Source of the DNA: Dickeya aquatica
Lineage (GTDB): Bacteria; Pseudomonadota; Gammaproteobacteria; Enterobacterales; Enterobacteriaceae
Reading direction: 5' to 3'
DNA: 64,000 bases
Assembly (NCBI RefSeq): GCF_900095885.1
Contig: NZ_LT615367.1
Coordinates: forward strand, 2,480,001 to 2,544,000
In this document: in pieces, positions 1-8,717 of the stretch
How the letters are laid out: each line of letters begins with the position of its first letter
Numbering within the stretch: position 1 is the stretch's first letter
Program-made: the position numbers and the translations under genes
Notes under the pieces: model-generated
The model's input: only the letters and a program-made list of their open reading frames with translations
Told to the model about the DNA's origin: nothing
The model's database searches: none

Positions 1-857
1 GACACCTCAAAGGTTGACCTTGCTCGCTTATCCAATAGATTGATTATGTGCATGCTATTTTGATTGTGCAAGTTAAGATAACCCGATATTGGCTGAGCGC
101 TATACCATACCGCACCTTGCCATAACAAAATGATATTACGGCCGCCAGGCTGATTTTTACTTATCCTTCAAGTTGTGATATCTAAATTTGTGACACAACT
201 TTATTTTTTGTCTTAGTGATAAGAAAAAACCTTCTATAACAAGGTAATGCAGCTATCAATTACCTGGCGAAACTATCTATGAATACCATCATGACTGGCC
301 AGGACCAGGATAATTGAGCGGCCTTTATAATCCTGATGGAATTGTTTCTGCAAAAAATGATTAAGTCACAATTTCCTGTCACTCTTGTTGCACTTTCATT
401 TCTGTTTTTTTACCGAAAAAATTAGTGACGATTTCCCTGACCTCTGCCGGTCAGGAGCAGACCTTGATATATCACTATAGTCACGGCGTTCTATTTCTTT
501 ATATCTCTGCCGCAAAAATTCTGACGTTACTTTGGTCACGTTTTACCTCTGGCAGAAATTAAGCTGGATCACGTCATCTCAAAAACGTATATATCCTAAA
601 TAATTCGCGTGGCAGGAAGGCGGCAAGAAAGAGAACTCTGGTGAACTTGCATTGGTCAACACAGCGTAATATCGCACCCGATAGCGTTCCCGCCGTGACA
701 ACTCAGCCAACGCAGGTTATGGTGTCTTTAACTGATTTTTTGACCGTTTTTGCTTTACGGCAGGCCAACGCATTCTCGCTGTGCGCCAGGTTCCGTTTTT
801 TTACTGCATATATCGCTAACGTAATGATAGTTCGACAACATCAACGGGAGGTGAGCT
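1..857. other. Gene-free region upstream of yniA
   Basis: No convincing gene is present. The only open frames are short and have no ribosome binding site or familiar protein sequence. The stretch is AT-rich, holds a small inverted repeat (CCTGACC at 436-442 with GGTCAGG at 449-455) and ends with a repeat fragment listed separately. The promoter of yniA should lie in its last part. Confidence 0.5.
586..632 (+). repeat. Fragment of an ERIC-associated intergenic repeat
   Basis: The stretch with CCTAAATAATTCGCG followed by GGCAGGAAGGCGGCAAG resembles the left end of a palindromic intergenic repeat common in Pectobacteriaceae and Yersiniaceae, whose ends read TATACCC...TTCGAGTTGCAGGAAGGCGGCAAG and whose core carries the ERIC sequence. 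Only this end is visible; the ERIC core and the right end are missing. Identification is from memory of the repeat, not from a search. Confidence 0.45.
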
Positions 858-1715
858 ATGTGGCAGACCATCAGCCAACTGTTGGAAGAACATCTCGGCC
901 CAGGGGACATCCGGGAACGCCGGGAATTACCCGGTGGTGAAGTCCATAGCGCCTGGTATTTGCGTTATGGGCATCATGATGTCTTTATCAAATGTGATGG
1001 CCGTGAATGGCTGGATAAATTCCGGGCCGAGGCTGAACAGCTAGAATTACTGGCTCGCAGTAAAACGGTGCGCGTGCCCAGGCTGTATGGCGTTGGTAGC
1101 CATCGTAACGCCAGTTTTTTATTACTGGAGTACGTCACCGCCAAACCGATGACAACGCATGATGCCTGGCAGTTAGGCCAGCGTTTGGCTTATCTGCATC
1201 AATGGAGCGAACAGCCCCAGTTCGGCCTTGATTTTGACAACGACCTCTCTACCACTCCCCAACCGAATACCTGGCAACGTCACTGGCCGGTTTTTTTTGC
1301 CGAACAACGTATCGGCTGGCAACTACAGTTAGCGGCAGAAAAAGGGCTGCATTTTGGGGATATAGATACGCTTATCAAATGTGTAGAGCAACGCCTGAGC
1401 GGCCATCAGCCACAACCTTCGCTGTTGCACGGCGATCTGTGGTCAGATAATTATGTTAACTCCGCACAGGGCTGCTATTTGCTTGATCCGGCCTGTTATT
1501 GGGGTGACAGAGAGTGTGATCTGGCGATGTTGCCATTACATCCTCATCTGCCTGCACAGATTTACGACGGCTATCAAAGCGTCTGGCCATTGGAAAGCGA
1601 TTTCCTTGAGCGCCAGCCACTTTATCAGATTTACGTTCTGCTTAATCGCGCCAATTTATTTGGCGGTAAACATGTGGTGGCCGCCCAACACGCCATAGAA
1701 CATCAGTTAGTGTAA
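858..1715 (+). CDS. yniA: Fructosamine kinase family protein YniA
   Basis: This 285-residue protein closely matches E. coli YniA in length and sequence. It belongs to the fructosamine/ketosamine-3-kinase family, cytoplasmic small-molecule kinases with a protein-kinase-like fold that are thought to repair glycated amines. The kinase-type catalytic motif HGDLWSDN lies around residue 191, and the metal-binding segment DPACYWGDRECDLAM follows about 20 residues later. The ATG follows a near-ideal ribosome binding site (GGAGGTGA). It converges with yniB, the same neighbour as in E. coli. The physiological substrate is unknown. Confidence 0.93.
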   Translation: MWQTISQLLEEHLGPGDIRERRELPGGEVHSAWYLRYGHHDVFIKCDGREWLDKFRAEAEQLELLARSKTVRVPRLYGVGSHRNASFLLLEYVTAKPMTTHDAWQLGQRLAYLHQWSEQPQFGLDFDNDLSTTPQPNTWQRHWPVFFAEQRIGWQLQLAAEKGLHFGDIDTLIKCVEQRLSGHQPQPSLLHGDLWSDNYVNSAQGCYLLDPACYWGDRECDLAMLPLHPHLPAQIYDGYQSVWPLESDFLERQPLYQIYVLLNRANLFGGKHVVAAQHAIEHQLV

Positions 1716-1722
1716 TCGCGTG

Positions 1723-1760
1723 ACCTGAAACAACCGGGGCTTCACCGCCCCCATTCAGGT
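1723..1760. terminator. Hairpin between yniA and yniB
   Basis: A nested inverted repeat: the outer arms are ACCTGAA (1723-1729) and TTCAGGT (1754-1760), the inner arms GGGGC and GCCCC. It lies at the junction of two convergent genes and overlaps the last codons of yniB, as expected for a shared terminator. There is no long U-tract on either side. Confidence 0.45.
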
Positions 1761-2303
1761 TACAATACCCAATACTTTGAGCACCATATACCCCACAACA
1801 GCAACCAGCACCGGCAGAATATAGAGTGGGAAAAATTGCAGCACAATGGTGTGTCGGGGCAACACAACCCGTGATTCCAGTTCTTCACGCGAGTAACCAT
1901 CCTCACCCTTCATTTTTTCCAGAATCAGTTGATCTTCAAGCCCTTCCCGAATATGCCTGACCTGACGGGATAAACGGGCACCGGAAACCTGCAACGCCAG
2001 CCCGACAAACATCAACAAATAAATAAACCAGAACATGATGGTGGCAGCGGCAGACAGCCGGGAAAAATCAGGCACGGGTGAGTTGTACCAGAAGACATCC
2101 AGAAATGATGTATTGAACCGTAGCACTTCCACAACCAGGTGAAGAAAATCCTGTATTACGCCATTAATACCTTGTTTTTTCTCGGTAAAGGTGTGAACCA
2201 AGTTGGCCAGCGAAATCATGGTGGATAATAAAGCCGGAAGAAAGACGACCCATCCCGTGATACGTTTGACTACGGCAAAAAGGCCAGCCTGTTGATACGT
2301 CAT
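1755..2303 (-). CDS. yniB: Membrane protein YniB
   Basis: This 182-residue inner-membrane protein is homologous to E. coli YniB (178 residues). Hydrophobic segments lie at roughly residues 12-32, 98-120 and 158-180; the N-terminus MTYQQAG and the segment VGLAL.SGARLSRQ are typical of the family. The start was chosen at 2303 because MTYQQAG is the family N-terminus and AGGGGAA stands just upstream. An in-frame ATG 19 codons earlier has no such support. The function is unknown. It is convergent with yniA, a neighbourhood conserved in enterobacteria. Confidence 0.88.
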   Translation of the reverse strand: MTYQQAGLFAVVKRITGWVVFLPALLSTMISLANLVHTFTEKKQGINGVIQDFLHLVVEVLRFNTSFLDVFWYNSPVPDFSRLSAAATIMFWFIYLLMFVGLALQVSGARLSRQVRHIREGLEDQLILEKMKGEDGYSREELESRVVLPRHTIVLQFFPLYILPVLVAVVGYMVLKVLGIVT

Positions 2304-2482
2304 GAGTTCCCCTTGTACGTGACGTTCCCCCTGATTTATGAGAAAAAAGGGCGGACACATAAAACCCGTTAGCAGGGTACTTCAGGTTTTAACAGAGTCA
2401 ACGTTTTCTTTACTGCCGAAGGGGTATCCGCACACAGCGGCGCAATAGAAACACAGTATGTGAATGGAATAACAACGCACAG

Positions 2483-2513
2483 GAAAAATAGTACCGGTTA
2501 TTCAACCGGTACT
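2483..2513 (-). terminator. Terminator of kdgF
   Basis: A perfect stem (AGTACCGGTT with AACCGGTACT, loop of 4) is followed on the minus strand by a U-rich tract, ten bases after the kdgF stop codon. This is a typical intrinsic terminator. Confidence 0.85.
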
Positions 2514-2522
2514 GTGCACGGC

Positions 2523-2855
2523 TTACAGAAAGTCAGCGCGTTTCGGTGAGAAGGTATCGATTAGGACACTGCCCTCTTCCAGCGACACCACACCGTGCAT
2601 TTCATTTTTCACGGCCATGTAAGCATCACCGGTCTTCAAAATGCGTTTTTCGCCTTCGATAACCACTTCGAAGCTACCCGCTGCGACATAGGCGATTTGA
2701 TCGTGAATATCATGCGTGTGCGGCGTACCGATAGCGCCTTTAGCGAAATGGACGCAGACCATCATCAGCTCATCACTCCAGGTGATGATTTTACGTTTAA
2801 TGCCACCGCCCAGTTCTTCCCACGGTGTCTCATCGTCAATAAAGTACCTTCTCAT
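2523..2855 (-). CDS. kdgF: KdgF, cupin enzyme of unsaturated galacturonate conversion
   Basis: KdgF is a small one-domain cupin (110 residues) that converts 4,5-unsaturated galacturonate, the product of pectate lyases, into the linear ketouronate (DKI) used by KduI. The metal site described for KdgF is intact: His46 and His48 in PHTHDIH, Gln53, and His87. The ATG at 2855 follows GAGGAG. The gene is divergent from kduI, and a KdgR operator lies in the shared promoter region, so both should be induced by pectin breakdown products. The protein is cytoplasmic. Confidence 0.95.
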   Translation of the reverse strand: MRRYFIDDETPWEELGGGIKRKIITWSDELMMVCVHFAKGAIGTPHTHDIHDQIAYVAAGSFEVVIEGEKRILKTGDAYMAVKNEMHGVVSLEEGSVLIDTFSPKRADFL

Positions 2856-2990
2856 GCTTTCTCCTCAAGATAGTTCAGCGTGCCACCTTTATGTGAACAA
2901 GGTAACACAAAGGGTAAATGCCGCTATTCTAGTAACATCGGCAACAGATGAAACATAAAATAAGCAAAACCATGACGCCTCTCAAGAAAT

Positions 2991-3011
2991 AAATAAAACA
3001 TTATTTCATTT
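2991..3011. promoter_or_regulatory. KdgR operator between kdgF and kduI
   Basis: The core TAAAACATTATTTCA fits the palindromic KdgR box (RAAAYRNYRTTTY with AAT/ATT flanks). It lies in the divergent promoter region, 136 bases from the kdgF start and 166 from the kduI start. A partial half-site (ATGAAACATAAAA) is visible around 2948. Control by KdgR of this locus is established in Dickeya; the exact box position is my reading. Confidence 0.8.
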
Positions 3012-3176
3012 TTATTGAATTCACATCTCAACCACACTATTATCGCGCCATAACATGAAAGAGCCGGGCAAGAAGGTTCAGGCGACATTGTCACTGCCAC
3101 GCAACGTAATCTGTTCCGCCCGGCGCTTTCCTGTCAGGCCTGCCGCCTGACGTTAATCTGAAAGCGAGGAGCAATC

Positions 3177-4013
3177 ATGCAAGTCCGTCAGAGTATTCAC
3201 AGTGACCACGCCCGTCAGCTCGACACTGCTGGCCTGCGGCGCGAGTTTCTGATTGAACGGGTTTTTGATGCGGACACCAGCACCATGACCTACAGCCACA
3301 TTGACAGGATCATTGTCGGCGGTGTCATGCCTGTTCACCAGGTACTTACTCTCGGTGACGATATCGGTAAACAGTTGGGCGTGAGCTATTTTCTTGAACG
3401 TCGTGAACTGGGTGCTATCAATATCGGCGGTGCAGGTGTAGTGAGCGTCGATGGCGAGCACTATGAAATCGATAACGAAGAAGCTATCTATATTGGTAAA
3501 GGTGCCCGCGACGTTCAGTTTGCCAGCGTAGACCCGACACGGCCCGCAAAGTTTTACTACAATAGTGCCCCTGCACATACCTCGTATCCGACGCGTAAAA
3601 TCACTGCCGCGCAGGCATCGCCACAAACGCTGGGTGACGACGCAACCAGTAATCGCCGGACGATTAACAAATATTTAGTTCCAGAGGTTCTGCCTACCTG
3701 TCAGCTCTCTATGGGCCTGACCAAACTGGCTCCGGGCAACCTTTGGAATACCATGCCGTGCCATACTCATGAGCGCCGCATGGAAGTGTATTTCTATTTT
3801 GACATGGATGCCGAAACGGCGGTGTTTCACATGATGGGGCAACCACAGGAAACCCGCCATATTGTGGTGCATAACGAGCAGGCGGTGATTTCACCGAGCT
3901 GGTCAATTCATTCCGGTGTAGGCACAAAATGCTACACCTTTATCTGGGGTATGGTTGGCGAGAACCAGGTTTTTTCAGACATGGATCACGTCAAAGTTAG
4001 CGAACTGCGCTAA
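3177..4013 (+). CDS. kduI: 5-keto-4-deoxyuronate isomerase KduI
   Basis: KduI isomerises 5-keto-4-deoxyuronate (DKI) to 2,5-diketo-3-deoxygluconate (DKII) in the cytoplasm, the step between KdgF and KduD. The length (278 residues) equals that of E. coli KduI. The zinc ligands are present: His196, His198 and Glu203 in [10 protein letters not shown], and the distal histidine in WSIHSGVGT near residue 245. The ATG follows GCGAGGAGCAATC. It is transcribed away from kdgF under the same KdgR operator, and a repeat remnant separates it from kduD. Confidence 0.97.
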   Translation: MQVRQSIHSDHARQLDTAGLRREFLIERVFDADTSTMTYSHIDRIIVGGVMPVHQVLTLGDDIGKQLGVSYFLERRELGAINIGGAGVVSVDGEHYEIDNEEAIYIGKGARDVQFASVDPTRPAKFYYNSAPAHTSYPTRKITAAQASPQTLGDDATSNRRTINKYLVPEVLPTCQLSMGLTKLAPGNLWNTMPCHTHERRMEVYFYFDMDAETAVFHMMGQPQETRHIVVHNEQAVISPSWSIHSGVGTKCYTFIWGMVGENQVFSDMDHVKVSELR

Positions 4014-4021
4014 CAGCTACC

Positions 4022-4143
4022 TGATAAATTCCGGGTTGCTGGAAGACGGCGCGCCAACCATCTCAGTTACTGACTAAACCCAGTGAATGAAATGACAGAA
4101 CGTGACCAACACACCGACAACTTGAAATGTGACGGGTATAAAC
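4022..4143 (+). repeat. Degenerate ERIC-associated repeat between kduI and kduD
   Basis: The left end reads AAATTCCGGGTTGCTGGAAG followed by ACGGCGCGCC, and the right end CAACTTGAAATGTGACGGG followed by TATA. These resemble the two ends of the roughly 130-base palindromic repeat whose fragment also lies at 586-632. The central part is divergent. Located inside the pectin gene cluster, it would be transcribed as an mRNA hairpin if kduI and kduD are read together. Confidence 0.5.
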
Positions 4144-4204
4144 CGGTATTTCCCTACAGTAACAAGCTCACGACAAAACACGTCGTTTACAGAGAGATTA
4201 AGCT

Positions 4205-4966
4205 ATGATTTTAGAGACATTCAATTTACAGGGCAAAGTGGCACTGATCACCGGTTGTGATACCGGTCTGGGTCAGGGGATGGCGGTTGGTCTGGCCGAG
4301 GCAGGCTGTGATATCGTCGGCGTTAACATCGTCGAGCCAAAAGAAACCATCGAAAAAGTCACCGCCCTGGGTCGCCGCTTCCTCAGCCTGACCGCTGACA
4401 TGAGTGATATCTCCGTCCATGCTTCACTGGTGGAAAAAGCCGTCGCAGAATTCGGTAAAGTGGATATTCTGGTTAACAACGCCGGTATTATCCGTCGTGA
4501 AGATGCCATCGAGTTCAGCGAAAAGAACTGGGATGATGTCATGAACCTGAACATCAAGAGCGTATTCTTCATGTCTCAGACCGTTGCCCGTCAGTTCATC
4601 AAGCAAGGTCACGGCGGCAAAATCATTAACATCGCCTCCATGCTCTCTTTCCAGGGTGGTATCCGGGTTCCTTCTTACACTGCATCGAAGAGCGCAGTGA
4701 TGGGGATCACTCGTCTGTTGGCTAACGAATGGGCGAAGCACAATATCAACGTTAACGCCATCGCCCCCGGCTACATGGCGACGAACAACACCCAGCAGTT
4801 GCGTGCCGATCAGGATCGCAGTAAAGAAATCCTTGACCGCATCCCGGCGGGTCGCTGGGGTCTGCCGCAGGATTTGCAGGGCCCGGCCGTGTTCCTGGCT
4901 TCCAGCGCTTCTGACTATATAAACGGTTACACCATTGCCGTTGATGGCGGCTGGCTGGCACGCTAA
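4205..4966 (+). CDS. kduD: 2-keto-3-deoxygluconate oxidoreductase KduD
   Basis: KduD reduces 2,5-diketo-3-deoxygluconate to 2-keto-3-deoxygluconate with NAD(P)H, completing the conversion of unsaturated galacturonate before KdgK. It is a classical short-chain dehydrogenase of 253 residues: the cofactor loop TGCDTGLG is near residue 17, NNAG near residue 96, and the catalytic YTASK (Tyr158, Lys162) is present. It ends in the usual DGGWLAR. A strong terminator follows. The 190-base gap to kduI suggests its own promoter; a weak KdgR-like sequence (AAAACACGTCGTTT) lies around 4176. Confidence 0.97.
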   Translation: MILETFNLQGKVALITGCDTGLGQGMAVGLAEAGCDIVGVNIVEPKETIEKVTALGRRFLSLTADMSDISVHASLVEKAVAEFGKVDILVNNAGIIRREDAIEFSEKNWDDVMNLNIKSVFFMSQTVARQFIKQGHGGKIINIASMLSFQGGIRVPSYTASKSAVMGITRLLANEWAKHNINVNAIAPGYMATNNTQQLRADQDRSKEILDRIPAGRWGLPQDLQGPAVFLASSASDYINGYTIAVDGGWLAR

Positions 4967-5005
4967 GTTTTTACAAAAGTCTTATTATAAAAACTTTTGT
5001 GATCG

Positions 5006-5036
5006 AAGGCACAATTATCAATTGTGCCTTTCTTTT
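5006..5036 (+). terminator. Terminator of kduD
   Basis: A perfect 10-base-pair stem (AAGGCACAAT with ATTGTGCCTT, loop of 5) is followed by TCTTTT, 40 bases after the kduD stop. Confidence 0.92.
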
Positions 5037-5179
5037 ATCTATCAGTACGTTAATTGTCACCCACCTCTTCCATACTGTTTCCCAAACGTCCAAAAAAAAT
5101 TTTCAAAACAACGTTCCGACTCTGATCACACTTTCGATAATCATCGCATGACGGATACGGAAATTGCGCAATATAATCA

Positions 5180-5200
5180 ATCAAAACAATGTTTCTATTT
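5180..5200. promoter_or_regulatory. KdgR operator upstream of pelW
   Basis: The core TCAAAACAATGTTTCTATT fits the KdgR consensus and ends about 40 bases before the pelW ATG, a position suited to repression. A CRP-like half-site (TCACA at 5126-5130) lies about 50 bases upstream, which fits the joint KdgR/CRP control known for pectinolysis genes, but its other half matches poorly. Confidence 0.75.
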
Positions 5201-5240
5201 ATAAGGAACTGTTTCGCTCAGTTCTGTAAGAAGGTACTCC

Positions 5241-6872
5241 ATGAGTATTTTTACCGATTTGAACACCAGCAGAAAATCGCAAATTGACCAATGGCTCTGT
5301 GCCGTAAACAGCCATATTGAAAAGATCCAGCAATATGGTCATAGCACCGTGAATCCGACGCCCCTGTTAGCGGATGGGTTTGAAATAAAAACCCTGCTGC
5401 CGGTGGTGTGGAAATTTCCTGATGGTCATGATGCACCGATAGCTAATTTTGCCAGCCAGCAAAATTGGCTTCGCTTGCTAATATCTATGAGCGCGGTCAC
5501 AGAAACAGAAAAATATCGCCAGCATGCCGTATCGCAGAGTGAATATTTTTTAAATCATTTTGTTGATGAGAATAGTGGCCTTTTTTACTGGGGTGGCCAT
5601 CGTTTTATTAATCTGGACTCGTTAGCCAGTGAAGGGCCGGAATCTAAATCCCTGGTTCATGAATTAAAACATCACCTGCCCTATTACGATTTCTTGTATC
5701 AGGTCGATGCACAAAAAACTGCGCATTTTATTCAGGGCTTCTGGAATGCGCATGTTGAAGACTGGGATTGCCTGGATTTAGGCCGCCACGGCGATTACGC
5801 CAAACCTCGTGATCCAAGCGTCTTTTTGCACCCGCATCATGATGTCGTCGACCCGTCGAAGTGGCCAGAACTGCCGCTCACCAAAGGGTTGACGTTCGTC
5901 AATGCAGGCACTGATCTTATCTATGCGGCCTTTGTTTATGCACGCTATACCGGTGATGCCAGCGCGGCGGCATGGGGAAAACACCTCTACCGCCAATATG
6001 TACTGGCACGTAATCCTGAAACCGGGATGCCGGTATACCAATTCAGCTCACCACTTCAGCGCCAGCCGGTACCCGCAGATGACAACCAGACGCAATCCTG
6101 GTTCGGCGATCGCGCAGCGCGTCAGTTTGGCCCCGAATTTGGTGCTATTGCCCGCGAAGCGAATGTTCTGTTTCGTGACATGCGCCCGCTGCTGATAGAC
6201 AGCCCGCTGGCCATGCTCGATATCCTGCGTCACCAGCCGGATGCCGACATCCTGACATGGGTGATTAGCGGTCTGAAAAGCTACTATCAGTTCGCCTATG
6301 ATGTTGACAGCAACAGCCTGCGCCCGATGTGGAATGACGGCCAAGACATGACTGGCTACCGTTTTGTGCGCGATGGCTATTACGGTAAAGCCGGTACGGT
6401 TTTGAAACCGTTCCCACTGGAAGGCGATTATCTGCTGCCGCTGGTACGCGCCTGGGTACTGAGCGGTGATGATGAACTTGATACGCTTATCACCACCATG
6501 TTGACCCGGCTTGAAAAACAGGGAATCCATCAGTCAGCATCGCCATTCCTGTTGCTGGCCATCATCGAACTGGCTGAGGCCAAACAATCAGCCCAATGGG
6601 CAGAATATGCCTGGCAGATGGCAGAGATCCTGTTTAAGCGTTATTTCCATCATGGCCTATTTGTGCGTTCTGAACATCATCGCTACGTGCGTCTTGATGA
6701 TCCGTTCCCGGTGATTTTACTGACAATTATCGCTGCCTGTAGAAATAAATGGGCAGAGATCCCCACCGTGTTAACCCAAGGGGGATATATTCATGGAGAC
6801 TATCGAATGAATGGCGAAAATCGCGTGATCTACGATACCGAATTCATTTACCCGGAAAAATCAATCGGCTGA
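5241..6872 (+). CDS. pelW: Intracellular exopolygalacturonate lyase PelW (PL2)
   Basis: PelW is a polysaccharide lyase family 2 enzyme of 543 residues, the size reported for Dickeya PelW. It acts in the cytoplasm on short oligogalacturonates delivered by TogMNAB, releasing unsaturated digalacturonate from the reducing end with a transition-metal cofactor. There is no signal peptide, in line with a cytoplasmic enzyme. Its place directly before togM, 46 bases away without an obvious terminator, indicates a pelW-togMNAB transcription unit under the KdgR operator ahead of pelW. Confidence 0.95.
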   Translation: MSIFTDLNTSRKSQIDQWLCAVNSHIEKIQQYGHSTVNPTPLLADGFEIKTLLPVVWKFPDGHDAPIANFASQQNWLRLLISMSAVTETEKYRQHAVSQSEYFLNHFVDENSGLFYWGGHRFINLDSLASEGPESKSLVHELKHHLPYYDFLYQVDAQKTAHFIQGFWNAHVEDWDCLDLGRHGDYAKPRDPSVFLHPHHDVVDPSKWPELPLTKGLTFVNAGTDLIYAAFVYARYTGDASAAAWGKHLYRQYVLARNPETGMPVYQFSSPLQRQPVPADDNQTQSWFGDRAARQFGPEFGAIAREANVLFRDMRPLLIDSPLAMLDILRHQPDADILTWVISGLKSYYQFAYDVDSNSLRPMWNDGQDMTGYRFVRDGYYGKAGTVLKPFPLEGDYLLPLVRAWVLSGDDELDTLITTMLTRLEKQGIHQSASPFLLLAIIELAEAKQSAQWAEYAWQMAEILFKRYFHHGLFVRSEHHRYVRLDDPFPVILLTIIAACRNKWAEIPTVLTQGGYIHGDYRMNGENRVIYDTEFIYPEKSIG

Positions 6873-6918
6873 TTTTATTTTAAAGATTCACCATTACAAA
6901 AGTAGGTAGGTAGGCATT

Positions 6919-7809
6919 ATGAATGAAAACAGAATGCTGGGGCTCGCTTATATCTCCCCCTATATAATAGGGTTGATAGTTTTTACGGCTTTCCCCTTTC
7001 TTTCATCGTTTGTACTCAGTTTTACTGAGTATGATTTAATGAGTCCACCCACATTCACCGGTTTAGAAAACTATCACCGGATGTTTATGGAGGACGACCT
7101 TTTCTGGAAATCCATGGGAGTTACCTTTGCATATGTCTTTTTAACCATTCCATTAAAACTGATTTTCGCACTGTTGATCGCTTTCGTGCTGAACTTCAAA
7201 TTGCGGGGAATCGGTTTCTTTCGTACCGCCTATTACGTGCCGTCCATTCTCGGCAGTAGTGTGGCCATTGCGGTATTGTGGCGCGCACTGTTCGCCATTG
7301 ACGGCCTGCTGAATAGCTTTATCGGTGTATTCGGCCTTGACCCGGTTAACTGGTTAGGTGAACCGGCACTGGCTCTGATGTCCGTTACCCTGTTGCGTGT
7401 CTGGCAGTTTGGTTCAGCGATGGTGATTTTCCTGGCTGCACTGCAAAACGTACCACAATCGCAGTACGAAGCGGCCATGATCGATGGTGCATCAAAATGG
7501 CAGATGTTCATGAAAGTGACTGTGCCACTGATAACACCGGTGATTTTCTTTAACTTCATCATGCAAACCACGCAGGCGTTCCAGGAATTTACCGCCCCCT
7601 ACGTGATTACCGGTGGTGGCCCAACCCACTACACTTATCTGTTCTCACTCTACATTTACGATACTGCGTTTAAGTATTTCGATATGGGTTATGGTGCTGC
7701 ACTGGCTTGGGTGCTGTTCCTGGTCGTGTCTATTTTCGCGGCTATCTCCTTCAAGTCATCTAAATACTGGGTGTTCTATTCCGCCGATAAAGGAGGAAAA
7801 AATGGCTGA
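6919..7809 (+). CDS. togM: Oligogalacturonide ABC transporter permease TogM
   Basis: TogM is one of the two inner-membrane permeases of the TogMNAB importer for oligogalacturonides. At 296 residues with about six transmembrane segments it is of MalF/UgpA type. The EAA loop that docks on the ATPase is seen as YEAAMIDGASKWQMFMKV around residue 190. The ATG follows a run of TAGGTAGG. The stop codon overlaps the togN start by 8 bases, a sign of translational coupling. Confidence 0.96.
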   Translation: MNENRMLGLAYISPYIIGLIVFTAFPFLSSFVLSFTEYDLMSPPTFTGLENYHRMFMEDDLFWKSMGVTFAYVFLTIPLKLIFALLIAFVLNFKLRGIGFFRTAYYVPSILGSSVAIAVLWRALFAIDGLLNSFIGVFGLDPVNWLGEPALALMSVTLLRVWQFGSAMVIFLAALQNVPQSQYEAAMIDGASKWQMFMKVTVPLITPVIFFNFIMQTTQAFQEFTAPYVITGGGPTHYTYLFSLYIYDTAFKYFDMGYGAALAWVLFLVVSIFAAISFKSSKYWVFYSADKGGKNG

Positions 7810-8704
7810 TATTCATTCCCCGTTGTCTGCGCAGGATATCGCTGCGGCAGAAGTTCGCCGCACGTTACGTCGTGAAAGAATTAACGCAGGCATCCGTTAC
7901 ACCATTCTGCTGGCTGTCGGCGTTCTGATGCTCTATCCGCTGGCCTGGATGTTTTCGGCATCGTTTAAGCCGAACCATGAGATTTTTACGACGTTGAGCC
8001 TGTGGCCAACACACATCACCTGGGATGGTTTTATTAACGGCTGGAAAACCGGTACGGAGTACAACTTCGGTCACTACATGATTAACACCTTCAAGTATGT
8101 GATCCCGAAAGTGCTGTTGACGGTAATTTCCTCCACTATCGTTGCTTATGGCTTTGCACGGTTCGAAATTCCGTGGAAGAACTTCTGGTTCGCCACGCTT
8201 ATCGCCACCATGCTGTTACCCAGTACCGTATTGCTGATCCCGCAATACATCATGTTCCGTGAAATGGGCATGCTGAACAGTTATCTGCCACTGTATGTGC
8301 CGGTCGCGTTTGCAACACAAGGGTTCTTCGTCTTCATGCTGATCCAGTTCCTGCGTGGTGTACCGCGCGACATGGAAGAAGCCGCACAGATTGACGGCTG
8401 TAACTCCTGGCAGGTGCTGTGGTATGTGGTTGTCCCTATTTTGAAACCGGCCATCATTTCGGTCGCTCTGTTCCAGTTCATGTGGTCAATGAACGACTTT
8501 ATCGGCCCGCTGATTTATGTTTACAGCGTGGATAAATACCCGATTGCGCTGGCTCTGAAAATGTCTATCGACGTTACAGAAGGCGCACCGTGGAACGAAA
8601 TTCTGGCAATGGCGAGTATCTCCATTCTGCCGTCCATCATCATCTTCTTCATGGCGCAGCGCTACTTCGTTCAGGGCGTTACCAGCAGCGGAATTAAAGG
8701 TTAA
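7802..8704 (+). CDS. togN: Oligogalacturonide ABC transporter permease TogN
   Basis: TogN is the second permease of TogMNAB, 300 residues, of MalG/UgpE type. Its EAA loop is EEAAQIDGCNSWQVLWYVV. The start at 7802 follows AAAGGAGGAAA inside the end of togM; an open frame continues upstream but would run through togM in another frame. The first 35 residues are hydrophilic, followed by about six membrane segments. It lies 13 bases before togA. Confidence 0.96.
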   Translation: MADIHSPLSAQDIAAAEVRRTLRRERINAGIRYTILLAVGVLMLYPLAWMFSASFKPNHEIFTTLSLWPTHITWDGFINGWKTGTEYNFGHYMINTFKYVIPKVLLTVISSTIVAYGFARFEIPWKNFWFATLIATMLLPSTVLLIPQYIMFREMGMLNSYLPLYVPVAFATQGFFVFMLIQFLRGVPRDMEEAAQIDGCNSWQVLWYVVVPILKPAIISVALFQFMWSMNDFIGPLIYVYSVDKYPIALALKMSIDVTEGAPWNEILAMASISILPSIIIFFMAQRYFVQGVTSSGIKG

Positions 8705-8717
8705 TTGAGGATTTATC

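Noticed and set aside
641..940. 99-codon open frame upstream of and overlapping yniA
   Set aside because: No ribosome binding site, no familiar sequence, overlaps the well-supported yniA start and partly consists of repeat sequence.
4173..4190. KdgR-like sequence before kduD (AAAACACGTCGTTT)
   Set aside because: The half-sites are spaced one base too far apart and the flanks do not fit, so it is mentioned only as a weak possibility.
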